Part shown: one piece after another, positions 17,395 to 26,806 of the stretch | Numbering within the stretch: the stretch's first letter is position 1 | How the letters are laid out: every line of letters starts with the position of its first letter | Source of the DNA: Komagataeibacter melaceti | Lineage (GTDB): Bacteria; Pseudomonadota; Alphaproteobacteria; Acetobacterales; Acetobacteraceae | Length of the DNA: 53,871 nucleotides | Assembly (NCBI RefSeq): GCF_003403295.1 | Contig: NZ_QUWV01000209.1 | Span: 1 to 53,871, forward strand | Direction of reading: 5' to 3' | Notes under the pieces: model-generated | What the model was told of the DNA's origin: nothing | The model's database searches: none | The model's input: the letters and a program-made list of their open reading frames with translations, nothing else | Translations under genes and position numbers: made by a program

Positions 17395-18893
17395 TCTTCC
17401 GATACGGGGCCGTTATCATCAGCCAGCACGCAGTTCAGTTCCGCCACCTTGGCGTCACCCGGTGCGAATTCGAACGTGCTGCGCCAGCCATGGATGGGGG
17501 GAACCGGCTCAACCACCACATTGCGGATTTCACCCGCCGAGGTACGGCATTGCAGATGGAAATGCGGCTTGTCGGGCAGGTTCTGGAACGGGGCGCCCAC
17601 AAAATCGAGGTCAAAGAAGCGGGTGTGCGAATCATCGGTCGATTCCCCCACGCGCGTCGCCGCCACGCGGGCCAGCTTGGTCGGCCACGGCGTGTCCCAG
17701 CCCCAGTACATGCGGTAGGTGAAGATGTATTCATGCCCCGCGTTCAGCGGCTGCTGGGGCCGCCAGAAGGAGACGATGTTGTCGTTCACCTCGTTGGGCG
17801 TGGGAATTTCGACCAGATCAACCGCGCCCATGCCCCAGTCCCCGATCGGCTCGATCCACAGCGAGGGACGCTTTTCATAATTCAGGGCCACGTCCTCGAA
17901 ATCGGCGAAGGCGCGCTTGCGCTGCATGAGGCCGAAGCCATGCGGCCGGACATCGCTGAAGGCGGAGAACTGGAGGTCACGCGGGTTGCGCAGCGGCCGC
18001 CACAACTGCTGGCCGCTGCCCGTCCACATCGAGAGGCCCTCACTGTCATGGGCGGCGGGACGCCAGTCATCAACGCGGGTGCGGTCGTTCGCATCGAAAT
18101 AGAACATGCCCGTCAGCGGTGCGATGCCGGATTCCGCAATGTTCTTGCGCGGGTAGAGATAGGACTGGACATCAAAGACCGTGGTCTCGCCCGGGCGGAT
18201 GGTGAAGCGGAACGCACCGGCAAGGGAGGGACTGTCCAGCAGCGCATGCACCACGACGCTATCCACCCCCGCCTTGGGCTTTTCCAGCCAGAAGGCGCGG
18301 AACAGAGCGAATTCCTCACCCGCCGGGTCACCCGTGCCATTGGCGAAGCCACGGGCGGACAGGCCATAGTTCTGCCCCTTCGCCACGGCGCGGAAATAGG
18401 ACGCGCCAAGGAAGACGCAGAATTCCTCCATCACGCCGGGCGTGTTGATCGGCGCGCGCAGGCGCAGCCCGGCAAAGCCGATGTCGTCATTCACCCGCAG
18501 GGCGGGATCGCCATAATCAAACATGTCCGGGTTGAAGGTGATGGGGCGGGACTGCCCGTCAACGACTTCGTTCATTTCAATGCGCGGCGCGTACAGATAG
18601 CCGCGCGGAAAGAACTCGACATCGAAACCAAGGTTCTCGCCATGCCACAATGCCTGTTCCGAACGGAACGACATGGAGTTGTACTGGTCGAAGTTCAGGT
18701 TACGCAGGGCCGGGGGCAGCGTCTGTGGCGGCGGCTGGTAGGCCTGCTGGGAAAGCTGGTGCGCCAGGGTACGGACGGTGGTGGAATCGAAATTGCTGCT
18801 CTGTGTCGCCCTGGCGGGCCGTATCGTACGCATGCCCGCAAGGGACAGGACGGAAAGGGCGGTTCCCGCTTTCATTAAATCACGTCGTAACAC
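17370..18893 (-). CDS. Glucan biosynthesis protein, OpgG/OpgD family
   Basis: Periplasmic protein of 507 residues needed for periplasmic glucan synthesis or branching. The N-terminus LRRDLMKAGTALSVLSLAG has a twin-arginine pair and a hydrophobic stretch, as in Tat-exported OpgD. Family segments follow, including FDVEFFPRGYLYAPRIEMNEV, LSARGFANGTGDP and FTYRMYWGWDTPW. The start is GTG at 18893 with GGAG 9 nt upstream; it is the only start that keeps the RR pair. The Tat-type signal favours opgD over opgG, but position just before opgH is typical of opgG, so I leave the symbol open. Confidence 0.92.
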   Translation of the reverse strand: MLRRDLMKAGTALSVLSLAGMRTIRPARATQSSNFDSTTVRTLAHQLSQQAYQPPPQTLPPALRNLNFDQYNSMSFRSEQALWHGENLGFDVEFFPRGYLYAPRIEMNEVVDGQSRPITFNPDMFDYGDPALRVNDDIGFAGLRLRAPINTPGVMEEFCVFLGASYFRAVAKGQNYGLSARGFANGTGDPAGEEFALFRAFWLEKPKAGVDSVVVHALLDSPSLAGAFRFTIRPGETTVFDVQSYLYPRKNIAESGIAPLTGMFYFDANDRTRVDDWRPAAHDSEGLSMWTGSGQQLWRPLRNPRDLQFSAFSDVRPHGFGLMQRKRAFADFEDVALNYEKRPSLWIEPIGDWGMGAVDLVEIPTPNEVNDNIVSFWRPQQPLNAGHEYIFTYRMYWGWDTPWPTKLARVAATRVGESTDDSHTRFFDLDFVGAPFQNLPDKPHFHLQCRTSAGEIRNVVVEPVPPIHGWRSTFEFAPGDAKVAELNCVLADDNGPVSEEWVYRWTP

Positions 18894-18973
18894 TGCGCTG
18901 AACTCCGGTTCGTTCTTCTTATTATGGCCAAGCAGATGCTGAAATGAGTGTGATCATCACGACCATGGCTTTT

Positions 18974-19318
18974 TCACGGCGGGGGCGAGCACATGGCCGC
19001 CAAAGTTTCCAGCGGGGCACGGGTCGCGTCACGCGCCGCATCCTCGATCTGCCGGTACAGCCGCAGCACGGTTTCACCCTCGGCCGAAAGCCCGGCGCCA
19101 CCGCCACCACCCGGCTTGGCGGACACCAGCGGGCGGGTGAAGGCGGTGTTCATGGCCTCGACCAGCAGCCATGCCCGGCGGTAGGACATGCCCATCGCCC
19201 TTGCTGCGGCCGAAATGGAACCCGTCCTGCCAATCTGCTCAAGCAGCTTGATCTTGCCGTGTCCAAGCAGGGGGGTGCCGTTTGCATCAAGCCGCAACGT
19301 CAGGCGCATTTCTGTCAT
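18974..19318 (-). CDS. ModE-like winged helix-turn-helix regulator (no MOP domain)
   Basis: A 114-residue protein matching the N-terminal DNA-binding domain of ModE. The helix-turn-helix is in IGRTGSISAAARAMGMSYRRAWLLVEAMN, followed by the wing segment KPGGGGGAGLSAEGETVLRLY. The C-terminal molybdate-binding (MOP) domains of full ModE are absent, so ligand sensing by this chain alone is unlikely. GGGAG lies about 11 nt before the ATG. It is divergent to a GNAT gene with 82 nt between starts, so it may control that gene. No molybdate transporter is nearby. Confidence 0.88.
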   Translation of the reverse strand: MTEMRLTLRLDANGTPLLGHGKIKLLEQIGRTGSISAAARAMGMSYRRAWLLVEAMNTAFTRPLVSAKPGGGGGAGLSAEGETVLRLYRQIEDAARDATRAPLETLAAMCSPPP

Positions 19319-19400
19319 GGTTTTTCTTACTCCCGCCAGCAGCTATACCATTGGTCGTTTCTACCGGAAACGTCTTCTTCTGGAAGGGAATTCTGCCATC

Positions 19401-19949
19401 ATGACCCGATCCGGCCACCCGGCCGCGCCCATGCCGCCGCCCCTTTCGGGCCAGTGGCGGCCCATGCAGGCGGAAGACCTGCCCGCGGTGGAGGCGCTGG
19501 CAGCGCGCCTGCACCCCGGCTGCCCGGAGCGGCGCACGGTGCTGGAGGAACGCCAGACCCTGTGCCCGGCAGGCTGCCTGGTCCTGCCCGACCCCGCCGC
19601 CGGCGTGGGGGGATATGTGCTGAGCCACCCATGGCGCATGGCCTCTCCCCCGGCTCTGGACACCTACCTACGCCACCTGCCCGAACGGGCCGATTGCTGG
19701 TACCTGCATGATATCGCCATAGCTTCCCACCTGCGCGGGCGTGGCGACATGCATGCCGCCCTGCGGATCATGACGGCGCAGGCCCGGCGGCAGGGCGTGG
19801 CGTGGCTTGCGCTCATGGCGGCCGAGGGCGCGCGGGCGGTCTGGGCGCATATGGGCTTTACGCCCATTGCAGGCATACCGCCGCATGTAACGCGCAGCTA
19901 TGGGCCGGATGCCTGCCCCATGCGCCGCGCCATCCCTCCGGCCCCCTGA
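19401..19949 (+). CDS. GNAT-family N-acetyltransferase
   Basis: A 182-residue acetyl-CoA-dependent acetyltransferase. The N-terminus fits WRPMQAEDLPAVEALAAR (strand 1, helix 1). Motif A is seen in LHDIAIASHLRGRGDMHAAL, with the pyrophosphate-binding RGRGD, and motif B in VWAHMGFTPI. The acceptor cannot be told. AAGGGAA lies about 11 nt before the ATG at 19401; the longer frame from 19188 runs through the divergent regulator and is not credible. It converges closely with the mannitol dehydrogenase gene (12 nt apart). Confidence 0.85.
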   Translation: MTRSGHPAAPMPPPLSGQWRPMQAEDLPAVEALAARLHPGCPERRTVLEERQTLCPAGCLVLPDPAAGVGGYVLSHPWRMASPPALDTYLRHLPERADCWYLHDIAIASHLRGRGDMHAALRIMTAQARRQGVAWLALMAAEGARAVWAHMGFTPIAGIPPHVTRSYGPDACPMRRAIPPAP

Positions 19950-19961
19950 CCCCGCGATACG

Positions 19962-21425
19962 TTACGCGGGGAGGCTGGCGCGCAGCCCGCACGTGCGGAT
20001 GGACTGGCGCGCGGCAATGATCGCCGCATCAAGTGCTGCCGTATCCATGTCGCGCCAGCCATCGAACGCGGACAGCGCCAGCGCGGCCGACAGATCATCG
20101 GCCCGGGCGAGTGCCAGCTCATCCTCGCCCAGCGTGGGTTCGATCGGGGTATAGGCCTGCCCCTTCTCATCACGCCCGCCCAGCATTTCCAGATAGGCGG
20201 CGATGCCGAAGGCGATCCGGTCAAGCGGACGCCCGCTGGCCAGGGAGCGGCGCACGGTATCGGTCCAGAAGACCCGCACCTTGGACGCGCCATCACTGCA
20301 TATGCGCAGCAGCGTATCCGCGACCGCCGGGTTGGAGAACCGGCTGAGCAGGCGCTTGCGGTAGGCATCAAGGTCCACGCCCGCCGGGGCGTCGATCTGG
20401 GGCATCGCGTCCTGTGTCCAGTATGCGTTGACCAGACGGTCCAGATCCGCATCCGCCACCGTTTCATGGGCATAGCGATGGCCCAGCAGCAGCCCGGTCG
20501 AACCCAGTAGCAGGTGCGCGGCGTTGAGCATGCGCACCTTCACCTGCTCGTAACCGGCCACGTCATCCACGAACTCCACCCCGGCCTTTTCCAGCGCGGG
20601 GCGGCCGTTGCAGAATTTGTCCTCCAGCACCCACTGGCTGAAATCCTCCGCCAGCACGGGCAGTTCGTCATCCAGGCCGCTGGCTTCATTCAGCGCCTTA
20701 CGCGTATCGGCATCAACGCCCGGGGTGATGCGGTCCACCATGGAGCACGGGAAGGTGACATTGGCGTCGATCCATTCCGCCAGGTCCGCATCCAGCGCGC
20801 GGGCATAGCCCACGAAGGCTTCATGCGCGACATGGCCGTTGCTGCGCAGGTTATCGCATGACAGGACGGTAAACGGCCCCGTGCCCGCCGCGCGCCTGCG
20901 GCGCAGGGCCTCGACCACATAGCCGAACACGGTGGCGGGCTGGCCGGGATTGTCCAGATCGGCGCGGATGGCGGGGGTATCGAGCCGGAAACGCCCGGTT
21001 TCCTCGTCAATATTATAGCCGCCTTCGGTTATCGTCATGCTGACGATACGTGTCTGCGGGTCAACAAGGCGGGCCAGAACGGCATCGGGGTTGGCGGGGG
21101 CAAGCAGGTATTCGCGCAGCGCCCCGATTACGGAGACAGTGCGCGCGCCATCGGCCGTGACCTCCGTCAGGGAATACAGGCAGTCCTGCTGCTGGAAGGC
21201 CCGGGCCTTGGCCTCGCTACGCGCGCCGCCGCTCAGGCCGACACCCACGATCCCCCATTCCGACTGCCCGGGCAGGCCGAGGCATTTGTTGACGTACCAT
21301 GCCTCATGCGCACGGAAAAAGTTGCCAACACCAAAATGAACGATCCCACGCCCCACGTCCCCCAGTTGATATTGTGGCGCCTGCACGCCAGCGGGAAGAT
21401 GCTTCAGGGTTGTTTCATTCAGCAT
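19962..21425 (-). CDS. Mannitol 2-dehydrogenase family protein
   Basis: A 487-residue polyol-specific long-chain dehydrogenase that probably interconverts D-mannitol and D-fructose with NAD(P). The Rossmann segment is IVHFGVGNFFRAH near the N-terminus. Conserved MTITEGGYN and the active-site pattern K-x4-N-x2-H in KVRMLNAAH are intact. AAGGAG lies 13 nt before the ATG at 21425 and only about 1 nt before an in-frame TTG at 21437, so the exact start is uncertain by four residues. Related fructuronate or tagaturonate reductases have the same fold, so the substrate is probable rather than proven. A polyol-type MFS transporter lies 6 kb away. Confidence 0.9.
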   Translation of the reverse strand: MLNETTLKHLPAGVQAPQYQLGDVGRGIVHFGVGNFFRAHEAWYVNKCLGLPGQSEWGIVGVGLSGGARSEAKARAFQQQDCLYSLTEVTADGARTVSVIGALREYLLAPANPDAVLARLVDPQTRIVSMTITEGGYNIDEETGRFRLDTPAIRADLDNPGQPATVFGYVVEALRRRRAAGTGPFTVLSCDNLRSNGHVAHEAFVGYARALDADLAEWIDANVTFPCSMVDRITPGVDADTRKALNEASGLDDELPVLAEDFSQWVLEDKFCNGRPALEKAGVEFVDDVAGYEQVKVRMLNAAHLLLGSTGLLLGHRYAHETVADADLDRLVNAYWTQDAMPQIDAPAGVDLDAYRKRLLSRFSNPAVADTLLRICSDGASKVRVFWTDTVRRSLASGRPLDRIAFGIAAYLEMLGGRDEKGQAYTPIEPTLGEDELALARADDLSAALALSAFDGWRDMDTAALDAAIIAARQSIRTCGLRASLPA

Positions 21426-21467
21426 GGTGTCTTTCAAACTCCTTGTATGTATGTCTGCTGGCCGGTC

Positions 21468-22583
21468 CTATCGCCTGTCCGCCCCTGCGGCCTCGACCGG
21501 CCCGAAGGAAACTTCAGCCAGAAGCGGGTGTCCCGAAAGCGGGAACGGGCCATCATCGGTGCGCCCGTCCGACCAGATGTTGCGTATGGCAAGCCGCATG
21601 TCGGCATGCAGCAGCCCCACGGCAAAACGCATGACAGGCGTCCAGTGTTCCCCTGTCTGTTCCAGGCGGTCGAGCATGTCACGCATGCCCTCGCTATCCA
21701 GCGCCTGCCCACGGCGGGCTGCAGCGGTCGCATCGCAGCGGTCGGCCATCTGGCCCAGGAACCCGACCAGCATGTCACGCTCATGCGCCAGCATGTCGCC
21801 CGTGCGCGCGGTTTCACCTTCCACCGCCGCGCGGGCAATGAAGATAGCATCCGAACGGAGCCGACGCAAAAGCCCCGGCAGGCGCGCCACCAGCGGGTCA
21901 TGCCGGGCCAGCGCGCCGGGATGTTCCACCTCGGCCTCCTGCACGCCGTCATTGATGTCCTGCAACAGCGCGCGGCATGTCACGTCCGCCGTGGCCAGCA
22001 TGTCATAATCGGGGTGCTGGCGCAGCGCGCTGGCCAGCAGGTCGCCCAGCCTGCGCAGCAGGGTGGCGGAATCCCGCAGCACCTCGCGCCGGGCCTCGTT
22101 GCGCAGCACGAAGAACGAGACCGCGAACGACACAACCACCCCCGTCATGATCGAGGCGATACGCTGCAGCGGGCGAGAAAACGGCGCGCCGGTGGATGGA
22201 AACAGCAGCACGACCATAAGGGTCACGATCGCGACCCGCATCTTGGGCCGCAACGCCACGATAACCGCCAGCGGCATGAGCATGACCCAGAACACCATGG
22301 GCAGCGAAAAGCCGTACCACTGCTCCAGCGCGATGGCCGACATGCCCGCCGCCGCCCCGATCAGGGTGCCGACAACCTGCTCACGCCCGGTGGAAAGCGT
22401 CTGGGTCAGGCGGGTCTGGGTAATGACGATGACCGATGTGATCAGCGCCCAGACCGGCTCCTCCAGATGGATGAGGTGGGCGACAATACCGGACAGGATG
22501 AGCGAAACGGTCATCCGCACGACCTGCCGCCACGTTCCCTTCTGCACGATGGAACGCAGCGTGGCCTCCAGGCGCGTTCCCAT
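21468..22583 (-). CDS. FUSC family inner-membrane protein
   Basis: A 371-residue protein with about six N-terminal membrane helices (residues roughly 22-165, for example MTVSLILSGIVAHLIHL and VFWVMLMPLAVIVAL) and a soluble helical C-terminal half. The ITQTRLTQTLSTGREQVVGTLIGAAAG segment matches the fusaric-acid-resistance-like (FUSC/aromatic exporter) family, usually linked to efflux of aromatic acids. The start lies 5 nt after the degP stop, so the two are co-translated. Substrate unknown; the cytosolic half is shorter than in AaeB-type pumps. Confidence 0.85.
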   Translation of the reverse strand: MGTRLEATLRSIVQKGTWRQVVRMTVSLILSGIVAHLIHLEEPVWALITSVIVITQTRLTQTLSTGREQVVGTLIGAAAGMSAIALEQWYGFSLPMVFWVMLMPLAVIVALRPKMRVAIVTLMVVLLFPSTGAPFSRPLQRIASIMTGVVVSFAVSFFVLRNEARREVLRDSATLLRRLGDLLASALRQHPDYDMLATADVTCRALLQDINDGVQEAEVEHPGALARHDPLVARLPGLLRRLRSDAIFIARAAVEGETARTGDMLAHERDMLVGFLGQMADRCDATAAARRGQALDSEGMRDMLDRLEQTGEHWTPVMRFAVGLLHADMRLAIRNIWSDGRTDDGPFPLSGHPLLAEVSFGPVEAAGADRR

Positions 22584-22588
22584 GCGGA

Positions 22589-24148
22589 TCAGTGCCCTGT
22601 GCCATCCGGCAGCGGGAAGGGCACCCAGCGCAGCCCGTCGGCGTTCTGCACCAGGAACAGCACGGTCCGGCGGTGGCCCGTACGCGCCGCGTCGATCTGG
22701 CGGCGCAGGTCGGCAGGCGTATTGACGGCGGACTGCTGCACCTCGGTTATCACGTCACCGGGGCGCAGGCCGCGCTCGGCGGCGGGGCTGTCCTCGCTCA
22801 CGCCGGTCACCAGCACGCCCTTCTGCCCTTCGGCCATGTTGTATTTCTGGCGCGCGATGTCATCAATCTCGCCCACGGTAAAGCCCATGCCCGTAATCGC
22901 CACGGTGTTCTGCGCCGGGTCATGGGCGGGCGAATGGGCACCTTCGGTCTTGTCGGACTTTTCTTCGGGCAGGGCGCCGATGGTGATGGGCACCTCCATC
23001 TGCTTGCCCTTACGCCAGATACCCAGATGCGCCACGCTGCCACCGGCCAGTTCGGCCACCAGGCGCGGCAGGGCGCGGCCATCAATGTCCTTGCCGTTCA
23101 GGCTCTGGATCACGTCCCCGGTCTGGAGATGGGCCACATCCGCCGGTCCCTTCGGCTCAACACCCGCGATCAGCGCGCCATGGGCGCCCTGCAGGCCCAG
23201 CCCCTCGGCAATTTCCTGCGTCACGTCCTGAATACGCACCCCGATCCACCCGCGCGTTACGGTGCCGTGGTGGCGGAGCTGTTCGATAATGCCCTGCGCC
23301 TCGGCCGAGGGGATGGAGAACCCGATGCCTATCGACCCGCCGGAAGGCGAGAAGATGGCGGTGTTGATGCCGATGACCTCCCCTTTCAGGTTGAACAGCG
23401 GGCCACCGGAATTGCCCTTGTTGATGGGGGCGTCCGTCTGGATGAAGTCATCATACGGGCCCTGTTCGATATTGCGCCCGCGGGAGGAAATGATCCCCGC
23501 CGTGACCGTGCCCGACAGGCCGAACGGATTGCCGATGGCCAGCACCCAGTCCCCCACCCGCGCGTGGTCACTATCCCCGAACGGTACGGCGGGCAGCGGC
23601 TTGGGGCTGTCCACCTTCAGCACCGCGAGGTCGGTCCGGTCGTCATGGCCGAGCAGCCGCGCCTTGAGCACGGTGTTGTCCTGTAGCGTGACGGTGATCT
23701 GGTCGGCATGGCGCACGACGTGGTTGTTGGTCACGATCACGCCCGAGGGGTCGATGATGAAGCCCGAGCCCAGCGCCTGCATCTTGCGCGGCGGCGCGTT
23801 GGGGGCGTTCTGGCGGTTCATGAAATCATGGAAGAATTTCTCGAACGGCGAGCCTTCGGGGAAGTTGGGCACCTGCGGGGTGCTATCCCCGTCATCGCCG
23901 CCTTCCTCGTCATCATCGCCGGGGCGGACCATCTCGGTGGTGGAGACATTGACCACGGCGGGCAGCAGTCGCGCCGCCAGGTCGGCAAAGCTGTCGGGCA
24001 TGTTGCGCCCTTCGCCCGGCAGGCGCAGGGGGGCAGCGGCGGCCGCCGGTTCCTGCGCATGGGCGGTATATGCCGCGCAGGTCGTAAGCAGCCCCAGGGC
24101 AAGGCAGGACCGGGAAAGGGCAGCGACACGAAAGGACATGGGGTGCAT
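22589..24148 (-). CDS. degP: Periplasmic serine protease DegP/HtrA (Do)
   Basis: A 519-residue trypsin-like protease and chaperone for misfolded envelope proteins. A signal peptide ends near residue 31 (AHA-QE). The catalytic triad is His143 (TNNHVV), Asp173 (RTDLAVL) and Ser247 (GNSGGPL). Two PDZ domains follow (about 300-390 and 430-510). An acidic linker DDDEEGGDDGD precedes the protease domain. The start can be ATG 24148 or ATG 24139; AGGA lies upstream of both. It is followed by the FUSC gene 5 nt away. DegQ- or MucD-type naming is equally possible. Confidence 0.95.
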   Translation of the reverse strand: MHPMSFRVAALSRSCLALGLLTTCAAYTAHAQEPAAAAAPLRLPGEGRNMPDSFADLAARLLPAVVNVSTTEMVRPGDDDEEGGDDGDSTPQVPNFPEGSPFEKFFHDFMNRQNAPNAPPRKMQALGSGFIIDPSGVIVTNNHVVRHADQITVTLQDNTVLKARLLGHDDRTDLAVLKVDSPKPLPAVPFGDSDHARVGDWVLAIGNPFGLSGTVTAGIISSRGRNIEQGPYDDFIQTDAPINKGNSGGPLFNLKGEVIGINTAIFSPSGGSIGIGFSIPSAEAQGIIEQLRHHGTVTRGWIGVRIQDVTQEIAEGLGLQGAHGALIAGVEPKGPADVAHLQTGDVIQSLNGKDIDGRALPRLVAELAGGSVAHLGIWRKGKQMEVPITIGALPEEKSDKTEGAHSPAHDPAQNTVAITGMGFTVGEIDDIARQKYNMAEGQKGVLVTGVSEDSPAAERGLRPGDVITEVQQSAVNTPADLRRQIDAARTGHRRTVLFLVQNADGLRWVPFPLPDGTGH

Positions 24149-24224
24149 ATATCCTGCTGAACTGGCTGAACTGGATCGGACGGACAGCTATACCATGGCC
24201 TTGGCAGGTGCGGAAATTATGGCG

Positions 24225-25385
24225 TCAGTTCCCGCATAATGGTGCGCGCGCACCAAGCTTGCCCGCCCCGCCCTGCGCCGCCCCACGGGCCGCGTTGCGC
24301 TGGCGTTCCCGCGCGCGGGCGACCGCCAGCAGCACGATGAACCCCACCACGTTGACCGCCACCTGCATCACGAACCCCGTGCCGAAACTGGTCAGCACCA
24401 GCCGCCCATACAGGTCCACAATGGTGCCCATGGTAAAGATTTCCAGCGAATGACGGCCAAACAGCGCCATGAGCTGCCCCGCGCGGGTGGCAGCCAGCCC
24501 CGTTGCCCGTGTGGAGGACTGGACAAGGTAGAACAGCGCCAGCACATCAAGCAGCCGCCATGGCGAAAGGATCATCTTGTCCGGCACCCTCATGGCCACG
24601 GGCCGCAGGTCATCAAAGCCCCAGTCCGTCCATGGAAAGGACTGCACGGCGGAAAACACCAGATACAGCCCGCATGCCGCCGCCAGCACGAACGAACGCG
24701 GCAGACTGCCGTCATGCCGCCCCGCCACCCGTGCCGCGCACACCCCCAGCACGAACAGGAACTGCCACGCCAGCGGGTCGAAATACCAGCCATCCGGATC
24801 AAGCCAGTTGGGAAAGTTGAGCCGTGGGTCAACATTGACCACCAGCCACACCGCACCGCTCATGCCCAGCACCACGCTGGTCCCCACCCCGCGCAGCAGC
24901 GCGTATAACGGCGCAAAGCCCAGCAGCAGCACGATATAGAGCGGCAGGATGTTCAGGTTGCCCGGCAACGCCACCAGCGAGAGCACCCGCCAGACCGAAT
25001 CCAGCCCATGCGCCAGTTCCGGCTCCAGAAAATCAACCGGCACGGGCCAGAAATGCCGCCATATGCGAATGGTCGAGACACAGACCACAACCAGCACGAT
25101 CTGGTACACATAAAGCTGCCAGCACCGCCGCCCGATGCGCATCAGCACCGTGGATACGGGCCTGGTGCCAAACGCCCGCCCGTAGGCCAGCCATGACGCA
25201 TAACCCGCCAGCAGCACGAACACCTCCGCCGCATCGGCAAAGCCGATATTGCGCATGGTGAAGCGGTTGAGCACATTCTGCGGGATATGATCGACACACA
25301 TCATGAGCAGCGCCACCCCACGCAGGGCGTCAACCCGGTGGTCCCGACGGTGACGGGGGGTGGCGTGTGAAGTAGTGCTGCCCAT
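24225..25385 (-). CDS. opgC: OpgC family membrane protein (glucan succinyltransferase type)
   Basis: A 386-residue membrane protein with about ten helices. The N-terminal segment HRVDALRGVALLMMCVDHIP, then NIGFADAAEVFVLLAGYASW, are hallmarks of OpgC, which adds succinyl groups to osmoregulated periplasmic glucans. The start at 25385 has AGGGAA 5 nt upstream; the frame extends to 25433 without such support. It lies 5.3 kb beyond opgG/D, separated by unrelated genes. The acyl group transferred here is inferred from family, not seen. Confidence 0.88.
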   Translation of the reverse strand: MGSTTSHATPRHRRDHRVDALRGVALLMMCVDHIPQNVLNRFTMRNIGFADAAEVFVLLAGYASWLAYGRAFGTRPVSTVLMRIGRRCWQLYVYQIVLVVVCVSTIRIWRHFWPVPVDFLEPELAHGLDSVWRVLSLVALPGNLNILPLYIVLLLGFAPLYALLRGVGTSVVLGMSGAVWLVVNVDPRLNFPNWLDPDGWYFDPLAWQFLFVLGVCAARVAGRHDGSLPRSFVLAAACGLYLVFSAVQSFPWTDWGFDDLRPVAMRVPDKMILSPWRLLDVLALFYLVQSSTRATGLAATRAGQLMALFGRHSLEIFTMGTIVDLYGRLVLTSFGTGFVMQVAVNVVGFIVLLAVARARERQRNAARGAAQGGAGKLGARAPLCGN

Positions 25386-25617
25386 CGTGTTCCCTGCCTG
25401 CCTGACTCCGCGCATGAAAACCATTCTTATCATGCGGCGTGGAAGCTAAAGCAGCAAACCCGTTCCCGTGCCACTCCCCCGCCGCAGGGACGGCACGCAC
25501 GCGGTGCATGGTCGGGCGTGAAGTGGCGTGACACCCCCACCACGGTTTCATGACTCGACCACACCCGCCCGCACCTTTTATACCCGCAGGGGCGACTAGA
25601 GCAGGAAACGCACCATC

Positions 25618-26754
25618 ATGACCAATCCGGACAGGACAACCATCGAGACCGTGCTGCAGCAGGTCCTTACGGCAGACAGATCCACCAGCGCAGCGAAGCT
25701 GGGCAGTCTGGACGCCTTCATGGTGCGTGACGGGGTGCTCCATGTCGCCATCGCGACCGACCGCGCGCGCGCGGCCCAGTTGCAGCCCCTGCTGCCGGAA
25801 CTGGAACGTGCCCTTGTGGCCGCGGTTCCCGGCTGCACCGGGGCCAGCGTGATCCTGACCGCGCACCGCCCGGCACCCACGCCCGCACCTGCCGCCCCGC
25901 CAGCATCTGGCGGGCACCGCCCGCTCAACCTTGGCGGCGCGCCAAAGCCAAAGGCCCCGACCGGCCCCCTGCCCCCACATGTGGGGGTGGTGATTGCCGT
26001 GGCATCAGGCAAGGGAGGCGTTGGCAAATCGACCACCGCCGTGAACCTGGCCGTGGGGCTGGGGCTGGAGGGGCTGAAGGTCGGCCTGCTGGATGCGGAT
26101 ATCCACGGTCCGTCCCTGCCGCGCATGATGGGGCTGAAAGACCAGCCCGAGGTTGCGGACGGCCATCTGGTCCCGCCGCGCAAATGGGGCATCAGCGCCA
26201 TGTCGATCGGCATGCTGGTCAACGAGACCGAAGCCATGATCTGGCGCGGGCCGATGGTAATGGGCGCCATCAACCAGCTGCTGGGGGACGTGGAATGGGG
26301 CGCGCTGGATGTGCTGGTGGTGGACATGCCGCCCGGCACGGGGGACGCGCAGCTGACACTGGCACAGAAAACCGCGCTGGCCGGGGCCATCATTGTTTCC
26401 ACCCCGCAGGACATCGCGCTGCTGGATGCGCGGCGCGGCATTACCATGTTCAGCAAGATGAACGTGCCGGTGCTGGGGATCGTGGAGAACATGTCCTATT
26501 TCTGCTGCCCCAACTGCAACCACCGCACCGAACTGTTCGGCCATGGTGGCGCGCGGGCGGAAGCGCAGGAAATGGGCGTGCCGTTCCTGGGTGAAATCCC
26601 GCTTCTGGCCGATATCCGCGCCAGCGCGGATGAGGGCGCGCCCATCGTGATCGCCGCACCCGACAGTGCTGCGGGGCAGGCCTATCGCAGCCTGGCCCAT
26701 ACGGTTGGCGCGACATTGCGCCGCGTGCTGGAACAGAAAAAAACCGCTGACTGA
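25618..26754 (+). CDS. mrp: Mrp/ApbC-family iron-sulfur carrier P-loop ATPase
   Basis: A 378-residue cytosolic ATPase that carries and delivers [4Fe-4S] clusters. Residues 1-85 form a MIP18/DUF59-like domain, residues 86-120 a Pro/Ala-rich linker, and from about 122 the deviant Walker A GKGGVGKST (131-139). The cluster-binding CxxC is in YFCCPNCNH. AGGAAA lies about 10 nt before the ATG. It is transcribed alone; about 180 nt with no gene precede it. It converges with the djlA-like gene. Confidence 0.94.
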   Translation: MTNPDRTTIETVLQQVLTADRSTSAAKLGSLDAFMVRDGVLHVAIATDRARAAQLQPLLPELERALVAAVPGCTGASVILTAHRPAPTPAPAAPPASGGHRPLNLGGAPKPKAPTGPLPPHVGVVIAVASGKGGVGKSTTAVNLAVGLGLEGLKVGLLDADIHGPSLPRMMGLKDQPEVADGHLVPPRKWGISAMSIGMLVNETEAMIWRGPMVMGAINQLLGDVEWGALDVLVVDMPPGTGDAQLTLAQKTALAGAIIVSTPQDIALLDARRGITMFSKMNVPVLGIVENMSYFCCPNCNHRTELFGHGGARAEAQEMGVPFLGEIPLLADIRASADEGAPIVIAAPDSAAGQAYRSLAHTVGATLRRVLEQKKTAD

Positions 26755-26806
26755 CCCATCAGGCCGGACGCCGCGCGCCGCCTGCCACCATGGCAGCGGG
26801 CGCGGG

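Noticed and set aside
15682-18878. Two long plus-strand frames (568 and 554 codons) antisense to opgH and opgG/D
   Set aside because: Both glucan genes show full family motifs on the minus strand; the plus frames show none.
21306-23686. Long plus-strand frames antisense to FUSC and degP
   Set aside because: Shadow frames; the minus-strand genes have catalytic and membrane features.
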